From assembly GCF_047601025.1 (NCBI RefSeq), contig NZ_JASGJZ010000001.1, forward strand, positions 3,224,001 through 3,288,000: a stretch of DNA of 64,000 bases, written 5' to 3'. Source of the stretch: Pseudorhodoferax sp047601025. GTDB lineage: Bacteria; Pseudomonadota; Gammaproteobacteria; Burkholderiales; Burkholderiaceae_C. Made by a program: the position numbers and the translations under genes. The notes under the pieces were generated by a model. The model ran no database searches and was not told where the DNA came from. It worked only from the letters and a program-made list of their open reading frames with translations. Each line of letters opens with the position of its first letter. Position 1 is the first letter of the stretch. Positions 50,932-58,751 of the stretch are shown in pieces.

Positions 50932-51915
50932 ATGAAAAGACAGCTGTTCGTCAAGACCCTGCTGGCCGCCGGCGCGGCCATGCTGCTGGCCCAGCCCGCG
51001 CTGGCCCAGATCAAGCTGCGCCTGGCGCACTCCGGCGCCGAGGCCGAGACGCAGCACCTGGCGGCGCTGGAGTTCGCCAAGCAGGTCAAGACCCGCACCA
51101 ACGGCGCGATCGAGGTGCAGGTCTACGGCTCCAGCACGCTGGGCAACGACAACACCGCCATCGCCGGCGTGCGCGGCGGCACCATCGACCTCACCACGTC
51201 GGGCACGCCGTACTACACCGGCATGGTCGGCCGCCTGAACGTGCTGGACCTGCCCTACATGTTCACCAGCACCGAGCAGGCCTACAAGGTGCTCGACGGC
51301 CCGATCGGCCGCGGCCTGCTGGACGAGCTGGGCACCCACGGCATGAAGGGGCTGGCCTATTGGGAGGTGGGCTTCCGCAGCCTGACCAACTCCAAGCACC
51401 CGGTGCGCACGCCGGACGACGTGAAGGGCCTGAAGGTCCGCACCACGCCCAACCCGGCGCACATCAAGGCGTTCCAGCTGATGGGCGCCGCGCCCACGCC
51501 CATGCCGCTGGCCGAGGTGTTCGGCGCGCTGGAGAGCAAGGCCGTGGACGGGCAGGAGAACCCCGTCAACATCGTGCGCAACAACAAGTTCTACGAGGTG
51601 CAGAAGTACATGTCGCTCACGCGCCATGCCTACACCGCCATGCCCGTGGTGATGAACAAGAAGAAGTTCGACGGCCTCAAGCCCGAGCAGCAGCAGGCCC
51701 TGGTCGACGCCGCCCTGGCCGCGGGCGCCTACCAGCGCGACCTGATCAAGAAGAACGAGGCCGCCGACATCGCCTTCCTGCGTGCCAACGGCATGCAGGT
51801 GGAAGAGAACATCGACCTCGAACCCTTCCGCAAGCTGGTGGCCGAGCCCATCAAGCAGATGTTCGTCGAGAAGTACGGCCCGCAACTGATCGACGCGATC
51901 CAGCAGACCAGGTGA
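50932..51915 (+). CDS. TRAP transporter receptor DctP (copy 3)
   Basis: A 327-residue receptor closely related to copy 2: IKLRLAHSGAEAETQHLAALEFAKQVKTRTNG, the Arg in GLKVRTTPNPAHIKAFQLMGAAPTPMPLAEVFGALES, and YTAMPVVMNKKKFDGLKPEQQQALVD. The signal peptide (MKRQLFVKTLLAAGAAMLLAQPALA) starts at 50932. That ATG has no good ribosome-binding site, whereas the in-frame ATG at 50848 has AAGGAG but would add 28 unlikely residues before the signal. The short insertion between them probably altered the gene start. Expression may be reduced. Confidence 0.88.
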   Translation: MKRQLFVKTLLAAGAAMLLAQPALAQIKLRLAHSGAEAETQHLAALEFAKQVKTRTNGAIEVQVYGSSTLGNDNTAIAGVRGGTIDLTTSGTPYYTGMVGRLNVLDLPYMFTSTEQAYKVLDGPIGRGLLDELGTHGMKGLAYWEVGFRSLTNSKHPVRTPDDVKGLKVRTTPNPAHIKAFQLMGAAPTPMPLAEVFGALESKAVDGQENPVNIVRNNKFYEVQKYMSLTRHAYTAMPVVMNKKKFDGLKPEQQQALVDAALAAGAYQRDLIKKNEAADIAFLRANGMQVEENIDLEPFRKLVAEPIKQMFVEKYGPQLIDAIQQTR

Positions 51916-51920
51916 GCGGC

Positions 51921-52823
51921 ATGCTGCCCATCGTCGACGCCCACCACCACCTGTGGGATCTCTCGCAGGGCCGCTACCCCTGGCTGCAGCAGGAGTACGA
52001 CGCCGGGAAGTTCTTCCTCGGCGACTACCGCGCGCTGTGCCAGGACTTCCTGCCCGCGCACTACCGCGCGGCCAGCGAGGGCTGCAACGTGGTCGCCACC
52101 GTGCACGTGGAGGCCGAGCGCGACCGCGGCGAGCAGGTGGCCGAGACCGCGTGGCTGCACGCGCAGCATGCGCAGCACGGCTTTCCCAACGCCGTGGTGG
52201 CCCATGCCTGGCTCGACCGGCCCGAGACCGAGGAGCGGCTGCGCGAGCACCTGCGTTATCCGCTGGTGCGTGGCATCCGCAGCAAGCCCGTCACCGCGTC
52301 CGCGCCCGGCCAGTCGGTGCACGGCGAGCCCGGCACCATGCAGGACGAGTGCTGGCTGCGCGGCCTGGCCCTGCTGCCCGAGTTGGGCCTGAGCTGGGAC
52401 CTGCGCGTGCCCGCCTGGCACCTGGCGGAAGCCGCCGAGGTCGCGGCCATGTTCCCCAGGCTCGCCATCGTGCTGAACCACCACGGCTTCGCCTGGGACC
52501 GCAGCCCCGAGGGCCTGGCGCGCTGGCGGGCCGGCATGGAGCGGCTGGCGCGCGAGCCCAACGTGCACGTGAAGCTGTCCGAGTTCGGCCTGCGCGACCA
52601 GCCCTGGAACGAGGCCGACAACGCCGTCATCGTGCGCGAGACCCTGGCCATCTTCGGCTGGCAGCGCTGCATGTTCGCCAGCAACTTCCCCGTGGCCGGG
52701 CTGCGCATCGGCTACCGCGAACTGGTGGCCGCCATGCTGCGGATGACGGCCCACCTCGCGCCCGAACAGCAGCGCGCCGTGCTGGCCGACAACGCGCTGC
52801 GCTTCTACCGCATCGCGCCATGA
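51921..52823 (+). CDS. Amidohydrolase family 2 (fuconolactonase-like), copy 1
   Basis: A 300-residue TIM-barrel hydrolase of the COG3618 group, which includes L-fuconolactonase and other sugar-lactone hydrolases. The metal-binding start is LPIVDAHHHLWDLSQGRYPWLQQ (residues 2-24). AIVLNHHGFAWDRSPEGLARWRAGMERLA (about 180) and FGWQRCMFASNFPVAGL (about 252) are conserved blocks. It should open a sugar lactone to the acid. The ATG at 51921 has AGGTGAG 6 nt upstream; a GTG at 51912, overlapping the dctP stop as GTGA, is possible. Confidence 0.85.
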   Translation: MLPIVDAHHHLWDLSQGRYPWLQQEYDAGKFFLGDYRALCQDFLPAHYRAASEGCNVVATVHVEAERDRGEQVAETAWLHAQHAQHGFPNAVVAHAWLDRPETEERLREHLRYPLVRGIRSKPVTASAPGQSVHGEPGTMQDECWLRGLALLPELGLSWDLRVPAWHLAEAAEVAAMFPRLAIVLNHHGFAWDRSPEGLARWRAGMERLAREPNVHVKLSEFGLRDQPWNEADNAVIVRETLAIFGWQRCMFASNFPVAGLRIGYRELVAAMLRMTAHLAPEQQRAVLADNALRFYRIAP

Positions 52824-53845
52824 GCGCTGCCCGGCCGCCCGAAGGCGCTCGCACGGCAGCCCGTCCGGACGAGGGTGCGCCCATGGACACCGGCGGCGAC
52901 CTGCAGGCGGCGCGCGCCGAATTCCTGGCCACGCAGGACGATCGCCTGCTGCCCATCGTCGACGCGCACCACCACTTCTGGGACGTGGAACGCAACCCGC
53001 ACCCGTGGCTGCAGCAGCGGCCGCTGATCCCGTTCCGCTACGGCGACTACAGCGCCATCTGCCGCAACTTCCTGCCCGCCGACTACCAGGCCACGCAAGG
53101 CGCGCACCGCGTGCTGCGCCACGTGCTGATGGAAGGCGAGTGGGACCCGCGCGACCCGACCGGCGAGGCGCACTGGGTGCAGGCGCTGGCCCGGGAGACC
53201 GGCAAGCCCCATGCGCTTGCGGCGCAGGCCTGGCTGGACCGCGGCGAGGTGCTGGACGAACAGCTGGCCGCCTACGCCCGGCTGCCGCTGGTGCGCAGCG
53301 TGCGCCACAAGCCGCGCAGCCTGCCGCGCGCCGAGCACCACGCCGGCTACGCGGAACCCGGCTCGATGCGCTGCGCGCGCTGGCGCGCCGGCTACGCGCG
53401 GCTGGAGGCGGCGGGCCTGATGTTCGAGCTGCAGGCGCCCTGGTGGCATTTCGGCGAGGCGGCCGAGCTGGCGCGCGACTTCCCGCGCACCCGCATCGTC
53501 GTCAACCACACCGGCCTGCCGGCCGAGCGCGACGACGCCTCGCTGGCCGCCTGGCGCGGCGCCATGGAAACGCTGGCGCGCGCGCCCAACGTATTCCTCA
53601 AGATCTCGGGCCTGGGCGTGGCCGGCCGGCGCTGGACGCCCGCGCTGCAGGCGCCGGTCGTCAACGATGCGATCCGCATCTTCGGCTGGCAGCGCTGCAT
53701 GTTCGCCAGCAACCACCCGGTCGACGCGCTGGTGGCCAGCCTGGACGACATCTTCGCGGGCTTCAAGCAGATCACCGCGGCCCTGCCCGCCGACCAGCGC
53801 CTGGCCCTGTTCTGCGACAACGCCGCCGGCGTGTACCGCCTGTGA
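52820..53845 (+). CDS. Amidohydrolase family 2 (fuconolactonase-like), copy 2
   Basis: A 341-residue paralogue of the preceding gene. The domain starts LPIVDAHHHFWDVERNPHPWLQQRPLIPFRYGDY and has RIVVNHTGLPAERDD and FGWQRCMFASNHPVDAL, ending LPADQRLALFCDNAAGVYRL. About 44 extra residues lie before the domain if translation begins at the ATG that overlaps the previous stop (52820); an ATG at 52883 would trim most of them. Probably a lactone or related ring hydrolase with a different specificity from copy 1. Confidence 0.83.
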   Translation: MSAARPPEGARTAARPDEGAPMDTGGDLQAARAEFLATQDDRLLPIVDAHHHFWDVERNPHPWLQQRPLIPFRYGDYSAICRNFLPADYQATQGAHRVLRHVLMEGEWDPRDPTGEAHWVQALARETGKPHALAAQAWLDRGEVLDEQLAAYARLPLVRSVRHKPRSLPRAEHHAGYAEPGSMRCARWRAGYARLEAAGLMFELQAPWWHFGEAAELARDFPRTRIVVNHTGLPAERDDASLAAWRGAMETLARAPNVFLKISGLGVAGRRWTPALQAPVVNDAIRIFGWQRCMFASNHPVDALVASLDDIFAGFKQITAALPADQRLALFCDNAAGVYRL

Positions 53846-53936
53846 GGAGCACGTGCGCATGCGCGAGAAAAGCTTCAGCAGGCCAACGGTTTCTGCACCA
53901 CGGCCAAAGACGCCGACACCTTCGACAGGAGACGAC

Positions 53937-54911
53937 ATGACCCCCTTCCGCATCCCCGCCTGCGCCCGGCGCACCTTCGCCCTGGCCGCCCTGTCGCTGG
54001 CCGCCGCCTCGGCCTCGGCGGCCGACTACCCCAACCGCGCGGTCGAACTGGTGGTGGCCGCCACGGCGGGCGGCGGCACCGACGTGATGGCGCGCTCCTT
54101 CGCCGACACGGCGCGCAAGTACTTCGCGCAGCCCTTCATCGTCATCAACAAGCCCGGCGCCTCCAGCGCCATCGGCTTCGCGGATGCCGCCAACGCCAAG
54201 CCCGACGGCTACAAGGTGGGCGTGGTCAGCGTCAACCTGGTGATCCTGCCCGCGCTGGGCCTGATGAAGCTCACCAGCGACGACTTCACCCCTGTCGCGC
54301 AGCTCAACTACGACCCTTCGGCCATCACGGTGCGCGCCGACGCGCCCTGGAAGACGGTCGAGGAATTCATCGCCGACGCCAGGAAGCGCCCCGGCGCCAT
54401 GCAGGTCGGGAACGGCGGGGTGGGCGACATCTGGCACGTGGCCGCCGCCGCGTTCGAGGACCGCACCGGCACGCAGCTCAACCACGTGCCGTTCCAGGGC
54501 GCCGCGCCGGCCATCCAGAGCCTGCTGGGCGGACACGTCGAGGCCATCACCGTGAGTCCCGGCGAAGTCATGGCGCACGTGCAGAACGGCAAACTGCGCA
54601 CGCTGGCCGTGATGGCCGACCAGCGCCTGCCCGCGCCCTTCGCCAGCGTGCCCACGCTCAAGGAGCGCAACATCGACCTGTCCATCGGCGTCTGGCGCGG
54701 CCTGGCCGTGCCCAAGGGCACGCCGGGCGCCGTGGTGGACAGCCTGCGCGACGCCGCGCGCAAGACAGCCGCCGACCCGGCCTTCAAGGACGCGCTCGTG
54801 AAGGCCAACCTGGGCGAGGCCTATCTCGACGGGGATGCCTTCAAGGCCTCGATCGAGCGCGACCGCGAGTCCCTGAAGAAAGTGCTGTCCAAGCTGGTGA
54901 TCCAGAAATGA
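53937..54911 (+). CDS. Bug-family (TctC) receptor, second copy
   Basis: A 324-residue periplasmic receptor. The signal is cleaved near ASASAAD (residue 29). DYPNRAVELVVAATAGGGTDVMARSFADTARKYF is the family opening. VPFQGAAPAIQSLLGGHVEAITVSPGEVMAHVQNGKLRTLAVM is the characteristic middle block. It diverges clearly from the Bug receptor at 41776. No TctA or TctB is nearby. Its stop overlaps the start of the IlvD-type dehydratase (ATGA), so it is co-translated with a catabolic enzyme. An AGGAG site precedes the ATG. Confidence 0.92.
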   Translation: MTPFRIPACARRTFALAALSLAAASASAADYPNRAVELVVAATAGGGTDVMARSFADTARKYFAQPFIVINKPGASSAIGFADAANAKPDGYKVGVVSVNLVILPALGLMKLTSDDFTPVAQLNYDPSAITVRADAPWKTVEEFIADARKRPGAMQVGNGGVGDIWHVAAAAFEDRTGTQLNHVPFQGAAPAIQSLLGGHVEAITVSPGEVMAHVQNGKLRTLAVMADQRLPAPFASVPTLKERNIDLSIGVWRGLAVPKGTPGAVVDSLRDAARKTAADPAFKDALVKANLGEAYLDGDAFKASIERDRESLKKVLSKLVIQK

Positions 54912-56635
54912 AGCTGCGCTCCGCCGAATGGTTCGGCACCGTGGACAAGAACGGCTTCATGTACCGCAGCTGGATGAAGAACCAGGGCATTCCCGAGCAT
55001 GAATTCCAGGGCAAGCCCATCATCGGCATCTGCAACACCTGGTCGGAGCTGACGCCCTGCAACGCCCACCTGCGCAAGCTGGCGGATCACGTCAAGCGCG
55101 GCGTCTTCGAGGCCGGCGGTTTTCCGGTCGAGTTCCCCGTGTTCTCGAACGGCGAGTCCAACCTGCGCCCCACGGCCATGTTCACGCGCAACCTGGCCAG
55201 CATCGACGTGGAGGAGGCCATCCGCGGCAACCCCATCGACGGCGTGGTGCTGCTGGTGGGCTGCGACAAGACCACGCCGGCGCTGCTGATGGGCGCGGCC
55301 AGCTGCGACCTGCCGGCCATCGCGGTGACCGGCGGCCCCATGCTCAACGGCAAGCACCAGGGCCGCGACATCGGCTCGGGCACCGCGGTCTGGCAGCTGT
55401 CCGAGCAGGTCAAGGCCGGCACCATCTCGCTGCACGAGTTCATGTCGGCCGAAGCCGGCATGTCGCGCTCGGCCGGCACCTGCAACACCATGGGCACGGC
55501 CTCGACCATGGCCTGCATGGCCGAGTCGCTGGGCGTGAGCCTGCCGCACAACGCGGCGATTCCCGCCGTCGATGCGCGCCGCTACGTGCTCGCGCACCTG
55601 TCCGGCATGCGCATCGTCGAGATGGTGCGCGAGGACCTGCGCCTGTCCAGGCTGCTGACGCGCGAGGCCTTCGAGAACGCCATCCGCGCCAACGCAGCCA
55701 TCGGCGGCTCGACCAATGCCGTGATCCACCTCAAGGCCATCGCCGGGCGCATCGGCGTCGATCTCGCGCTCGAAGACTGGACGCGCCTGGGCCGCGGCAC
55801 GCCCACGCTGGTGGACCTGATGCCCTCGGGCCGCTTCTTGATGGAAGACTTCTACTACGCCGGCGGCCTGCCGGCCGTGCTGCGGCGCCTGGGCGAGGCC
55901 GGCCTGCTGCCCCATCCCGGCGCACTGACGGCCAACGGCCGCAGCCTGTGGGACAACGTCAGGGATGCGCCCATGCTCGACGACGAGGTGATCCGGCCGC
56001 TGTCCGCCCCGCTGGTGGCCGATGGCGGCATCTGCATCCTGCGCGGCAACCTGGCGCCGCGCGGCGCGGTGCTCAAGCCCTCGGCCGCCACGCCCGGCCT
56101 GCTGCGCCACCGGGGCCGCGCCGTGGTGTTCGAGCACCTGGAAGACTACAAGGCGCGCATCGCCGACCCCGGGCTGGACGTCACGGCCGATTCGGTGCTG
56201 GTGCTCAAGAACTGCGGCCCGCGCGGCTATCCGGGCATGGCCGAGGTCGGCAACATGGGCCTGCCGCCCAAGCTGCTGGCCCAGGGCGTGACCGACATGG
56301 TGCGCCTCTCCGACGCGCGCATGAGCGGCACGGCCTATGGCACCGTGGTGCTGCACGTGGCGCCCGAGGCCCGCGCCGGCGGCCCGCTGGCCGTGGTGCG
56401 CGAGGGCGACTGGATCGAGCTCGACTGCTCCGCAGGGCGGCTGCACCTGGACATCGCCGACGAGGAGCTGCAGGAGCGCCTGCAGGCCTGGCAGGCCGCG
56501 CAGACCGCCGATCCGGCCGACGCCAGCGGCTACCGCAAGCTCTACGTCGAGCATGTGCTGCAGGCCGACGAAGGCTGCGATTTCGACTTCCTGGTCGGCT
56601 GCCGGGGCGCTGCCGTGCCGCGGCATTCGCATTGA
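54908..56635 (+). CDS. IlvD/Edd-family dehydratase (L-arabinonate dehydratase-like)
   Basis: A 575-residue Fe-S dehydratase. Conserved features are GICNTWSELTPCNAHL (Cys about residue 52), LLVGCDKTTPALLMGAAS (Cys about 120), SAEAGMSRSAGTCNTMGTASTM (Cys about 192), the three Fe-S Cys candidates, and the C-terminal KNCGPRGYPGMAEVGNM...RLSDARMSGTAYG. Length and motifs match sugar-acid dehydratases such as L-arabinonate dehydratase better than IlvD of branched-chain synthesis. The product, a 2-keto-3-deoxy acid, would feed the DapA-family enzyme at 46017. Confidence 0.9.
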   Translation: MKLRSAEWFGTVDKNGFMYRSWMKNQGIPEHEFQGKPIIGICNTWSELTPCNAHLRKLADHVKRGVFEAGGFPVEFPVFSNGESNLRPTAMFTRNLASIDVEEAIRGNPIDGVVLLVGCDKTTPALLMGAASCDLPAIAVTGGPMLNGKHQGRDIGSGTAVWQLSEQVKAGTISLHEFMSAEAGMSRSAGTCNTMGTASTMACMAESLGVSLPHNAAIPAVDARRYVLAHLSGMRIVEMVREDLRLSRLLTREAFENAIRANAAIGGSTNAVIHLKAIAGRIGVDLALEDWTRLGRGTPTLVDLMPSGRFLMEDFYYAGGLPAVLRRLGEAGLLPHPGALTANGRSLWDNVRDAPMLDDEVIRPLSAPLVADGGICILRGNLAPRGAVLKPSAATPGLLRHRGRAVVFEHLEDYKARIADPGLDVTADSVLVLKNCGPRGYPGMAEVGNMGLPPKLLAQGVTDMVRLSDARMSGTAYGTVVLHVAPEARAGGPLAVVREGDWIELDCSAGRLHLDIADEELQERLQAWQAAQTADPADASGYRKLYVEHVLQADEGCDFDFLVGCRGAAVPRHSH

Positions 56636-56653
56636 TCCGCTGGAAGGCTTGCC

Positions 56654-57622
56654 ATGTCCCCCATCGAAGTGCTCGCCATGCCCGAGGTCAGGCCCCTGCT
56701 GCTGGAGCCGCTGTGCGCGGCCTACGCCGTGCACCGCGCTGACACCGAAGCCTGGCGGCAGGCGGCGCCGCGCCTGCGCGCCATCGCCGCCACCGGCGAA
56801 TCCAGGGTCTCGGCCGAACTGATGCGGCAGCTGCCCGCGCTCGAAGCCATTGCCGTCATGGGCGTGGGCTATGACGGCATCGACGTGGCCGCCGCGCGCG
56901 AGCGCGGCATCGCCGTCACGCACACGCCGGGCGTGCTCAACGACTACGTCGCCGACCTGGCCCTGGGGCTGATGCTGGCCTGGGCCCACCAGGTGCCGCG
57001 TGCCGACCGCTTCGTGCGCGCCGGGCACTGGGCCGCCGGCCCGCTGCCGCTGGGGCGCAAGGTCTCGGGCGCGCGCCTGGGCCTGGTCGGCATGGGGCAG
57101 ATCGGCCAGGCCATCGCGCACCGGGCCGCGGCCTTTGGCATGCAGATCGCCTACACCGCGCGCAGCGCCAGGCCCGGCCTGCCCTACCGCTACCTGCCCA
57201 GCGCCGCGCTGCTGGCGGCGCAAAGCGACTATCTGGTCGCCATCACGCCTGGCGGCGCGGGCACGCGCGGGCTCATCGACGCCCAGGTGCTGGCCGCGCT
57301 GGGCCCGCAGGGCTGCCTGGTCAACGTGGCGCGCGGCTCGGTGGTCGATGAGGCCGCGCTGATCCAGGCCCTGCAGACCGGCACCATCGCGGGCGCCGCG
57401 CTCGACGTGTTCGAGAACGAGCCCCAGGTTCCCGCCGCGCTGCGTGCCATGGACAACGTGGTGCTCACGCCGCACATCGGCAGCGCCTGCCTGGAGGTGC
57501 GCCAGGCCATGGCCGATCTCACGCTGGCCAACCTCGCCGCGCACTTTGCAGGCCGGCCCCTGCCCACGCCGGTGCCTGAATGCCGTCCTTCCCTCTCCGC
57601 CCCGCAGGAGCCACGCCCATGA
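56654..57622 (+). CDS. D-isomer-specific 2-hydroxyacid dehydrogenase
   Basis: A 322-residue NAD(P)-dependent dehydrogenase of the glyoxylate/hydroxypyruvate reductase group. The Rossmann motif is LGLVGMGQIGQAIAHRAAAFG (about residues 141-161). Catalytic Arg is in NVARGSVVDEAAL, Glu in FENEPQVP and His in LTPHIGS. It may reduce glyoxylate or hydroxypyruvate released from sugar-acid cleavage, or oxidise a 2-hydroxy acid. The C-terminus has a short Pro-rich extension. The stop overlaps the ATG of the remnant ORF at 57619. Confidence 0.9.
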   Translation: MSPIEVLAMPEVRPLLLEPLCAAYAVHRADTEAWRQAAPRLRAIAATGESRVSAELMRQLPALEAIAVMGVGYDGIDVAAARERGIAVTHTPGVLNDYVADLALGLMLAWAHQVPRADRFVRAGHWAAGPLPLGRKVSGARLGLVGMGQIGQAIAHRAAAFGMQIAYTARSARPGLPYRYLPSAALLAAQSDYLVAITPGGAGTRGLIDAQVLAALGPQGCLVNVARGSVVDEAALIQALQTGTIAGAALDVFENEPQVPAALRAMDNVVLTPHIGSACLEVRQAMADLTLANLAAHFAGRPLPTPVPECRPSLSAPQEPRP

Positions 57623-57717
57623 ATGCCCCCGGGATCGCCCGCGCCACCGACTCTTTTTCCGCCGACCGGCGCCTGGCCCTGCTGCGCGGCAGCGCCACCG
57701 CTCTCTACCGCTTGTAA
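57619..57717 (+). pseudogene. Remnant C-terminus of an amidohydrolase gene
   Basis: A 32-codon ORF whose last 19 residues, FSADRRLALLRGSATALYRL, parallel the C-terminal end of amidohydrolase copy 2 (LPADQRLALFCDNAAGVYRL) and the general ending of that family. Nothing else of the family is present, so I read it as the tail of a deleted third amidohydrolase gene. It is still in frame from an ATG overlapping the previous stop, so a short peptide may be made. Confidence 0.6.
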
Positions 57718-57726
57718 GGAGACCGC

Positions 57727-58725
57727 ATGAGAAAGACCTGGAAACTGGCCGTGCTGGCCATCACCCTGGCCGCCAGCGCGCTGGCCGGGGCACAGCAGAT
57801 CAAGGCCCGCTTCGGCACCAGCCTGCCGGAGAGCCACCCGCAGACGCTGGGCGCACGCAAGTTCGCCGAACTGGTGGAGGCCAGGAGCCAGGGCCGCATC
57901 AAGGTGGCCGTGTACTCGGCCGGCCAGCTCGGCAGCGACATGCAGATGCAGGCCGCGCTGCAGGGCGGCACGCAGGAGTTCACCGCCCCGTCCACCGCCA
58001 CGCTGGCCGGCCTGGTGAAGGACTTCGGCGTGATCGGCCTGCCGTTCTCGTTCGCCAGCGAGCAGGAGGCCGATGCCGTGCTCGACGGTCCGTTCGGCCA
58101 GAAGCTGCTGGCCAAGCTGCCCGCGCGTGGCCTGGTCGGCCTGGCGTTCTGGGAGAACGGCTTTCGCAACGTGACCAACAGCAAGCGCCCGATCGTGCAT
58201 GCCGAGGACATCGCGGGCCTGAAGGTCCGCACCATGCAGAACAACCTGTACATCGACATGTTCGGCGGCCTGGGCGCCAACGCCGTGCCCATGCCCGTGA
58301 CCGAGCTGTTCACGGCGCTGGAGTCGCGGGCCGTGGATGCGCAGGAGAACCCGTACACGGTGGTCCATGCGCAGAAGTTCTACGACGTGCAGAAGTACCT
58401 CTCGACCACGGGCCACGCCTACGACGCGCTGACCTTGCTCGTCTCCAAGAAATTCTGGGACAAGCTCTCCGCGGCCGACCGCCAGGCCATCCAGGACGCG
58501 GCTGCCGAGGCCACGGCCTACGAGCGCCGGACCAGCCGCGAGCTCAACGCCCAGTTGCGCGGCGAGCTGACGCGGCTGGGCATGCAGATCAACGACGTCT
58601 CGCTGCAGGAGCGCGCGCGCATGCGCGAGAAGCTGCAGCCGGTGATCGCCAAGTACACGGCGGGCATCGGCGAGGACACCGTGCACGATTTCTTCGCCGC
58701 CATCGACCAGGCCCGCAAGCGTTGA
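57727..58725 (+). CDS. TRAP transporter receptor DctP (copy 4)
   Basis: A 332-residue periplasmic receptor. The signal ends near ALAGAQ (residue 22). QQIKARFGTSLPESHPQTLGARKFAELVEARSQGRIKVAVY is the start of the fold, and the ligand Arg lies in GLKVRTMQNNLYIDMFGGLGANAVPMPVTELFTALES. It is most similar to copy 1 (43814), sharing FWENGFRNVTNSKR. No permease genes follow; the aldehyde dehydrogenase gene starts 26 bp downstream. AAGGAG lies 7 nt before the ATG. Confidence 0.92.
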   Translation: MRKTWKLAVLAITLAASALAGAQQIKARFGTSLPESHPQTLGARKFAELVEARSQGRIKVAVYSAGQLGSDMQMQAALQGGTQEFTAPSTATLAGLVKDFGVIGLPFSFASEQEADAVLDGPFGQKLLAKLPARGLVGLAFWENGFRNVTNSKRPIVHAEDIAGLKVRTMQNNLYIDMFGGLGANAVPMPVTELFTALESRAVDAQENPYTVVHAQKFYDVQKYLSTTGHAYDALTLLVSKKFWDKLSAADRQAIQDAAAEATAYERRTSRELNAQLRGELTRLGMQINDVSLQERARMREKLQPVIAKYTAGIGEDTVHDFFAAIDQARKR

Positions 58726-58751
58726 TTCCTTTCACCTCACCACCCATTGCC

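Noticed and set aside
54821..57544. A 907-codon open frame on the minus strand opposite the IlvD-type gene
   Set aside because: The composition is typical of antisense frames in GC-rich DNA and no domain is recognisable; the plus-strand dehydratase and dehydrogenase have all their motifs.
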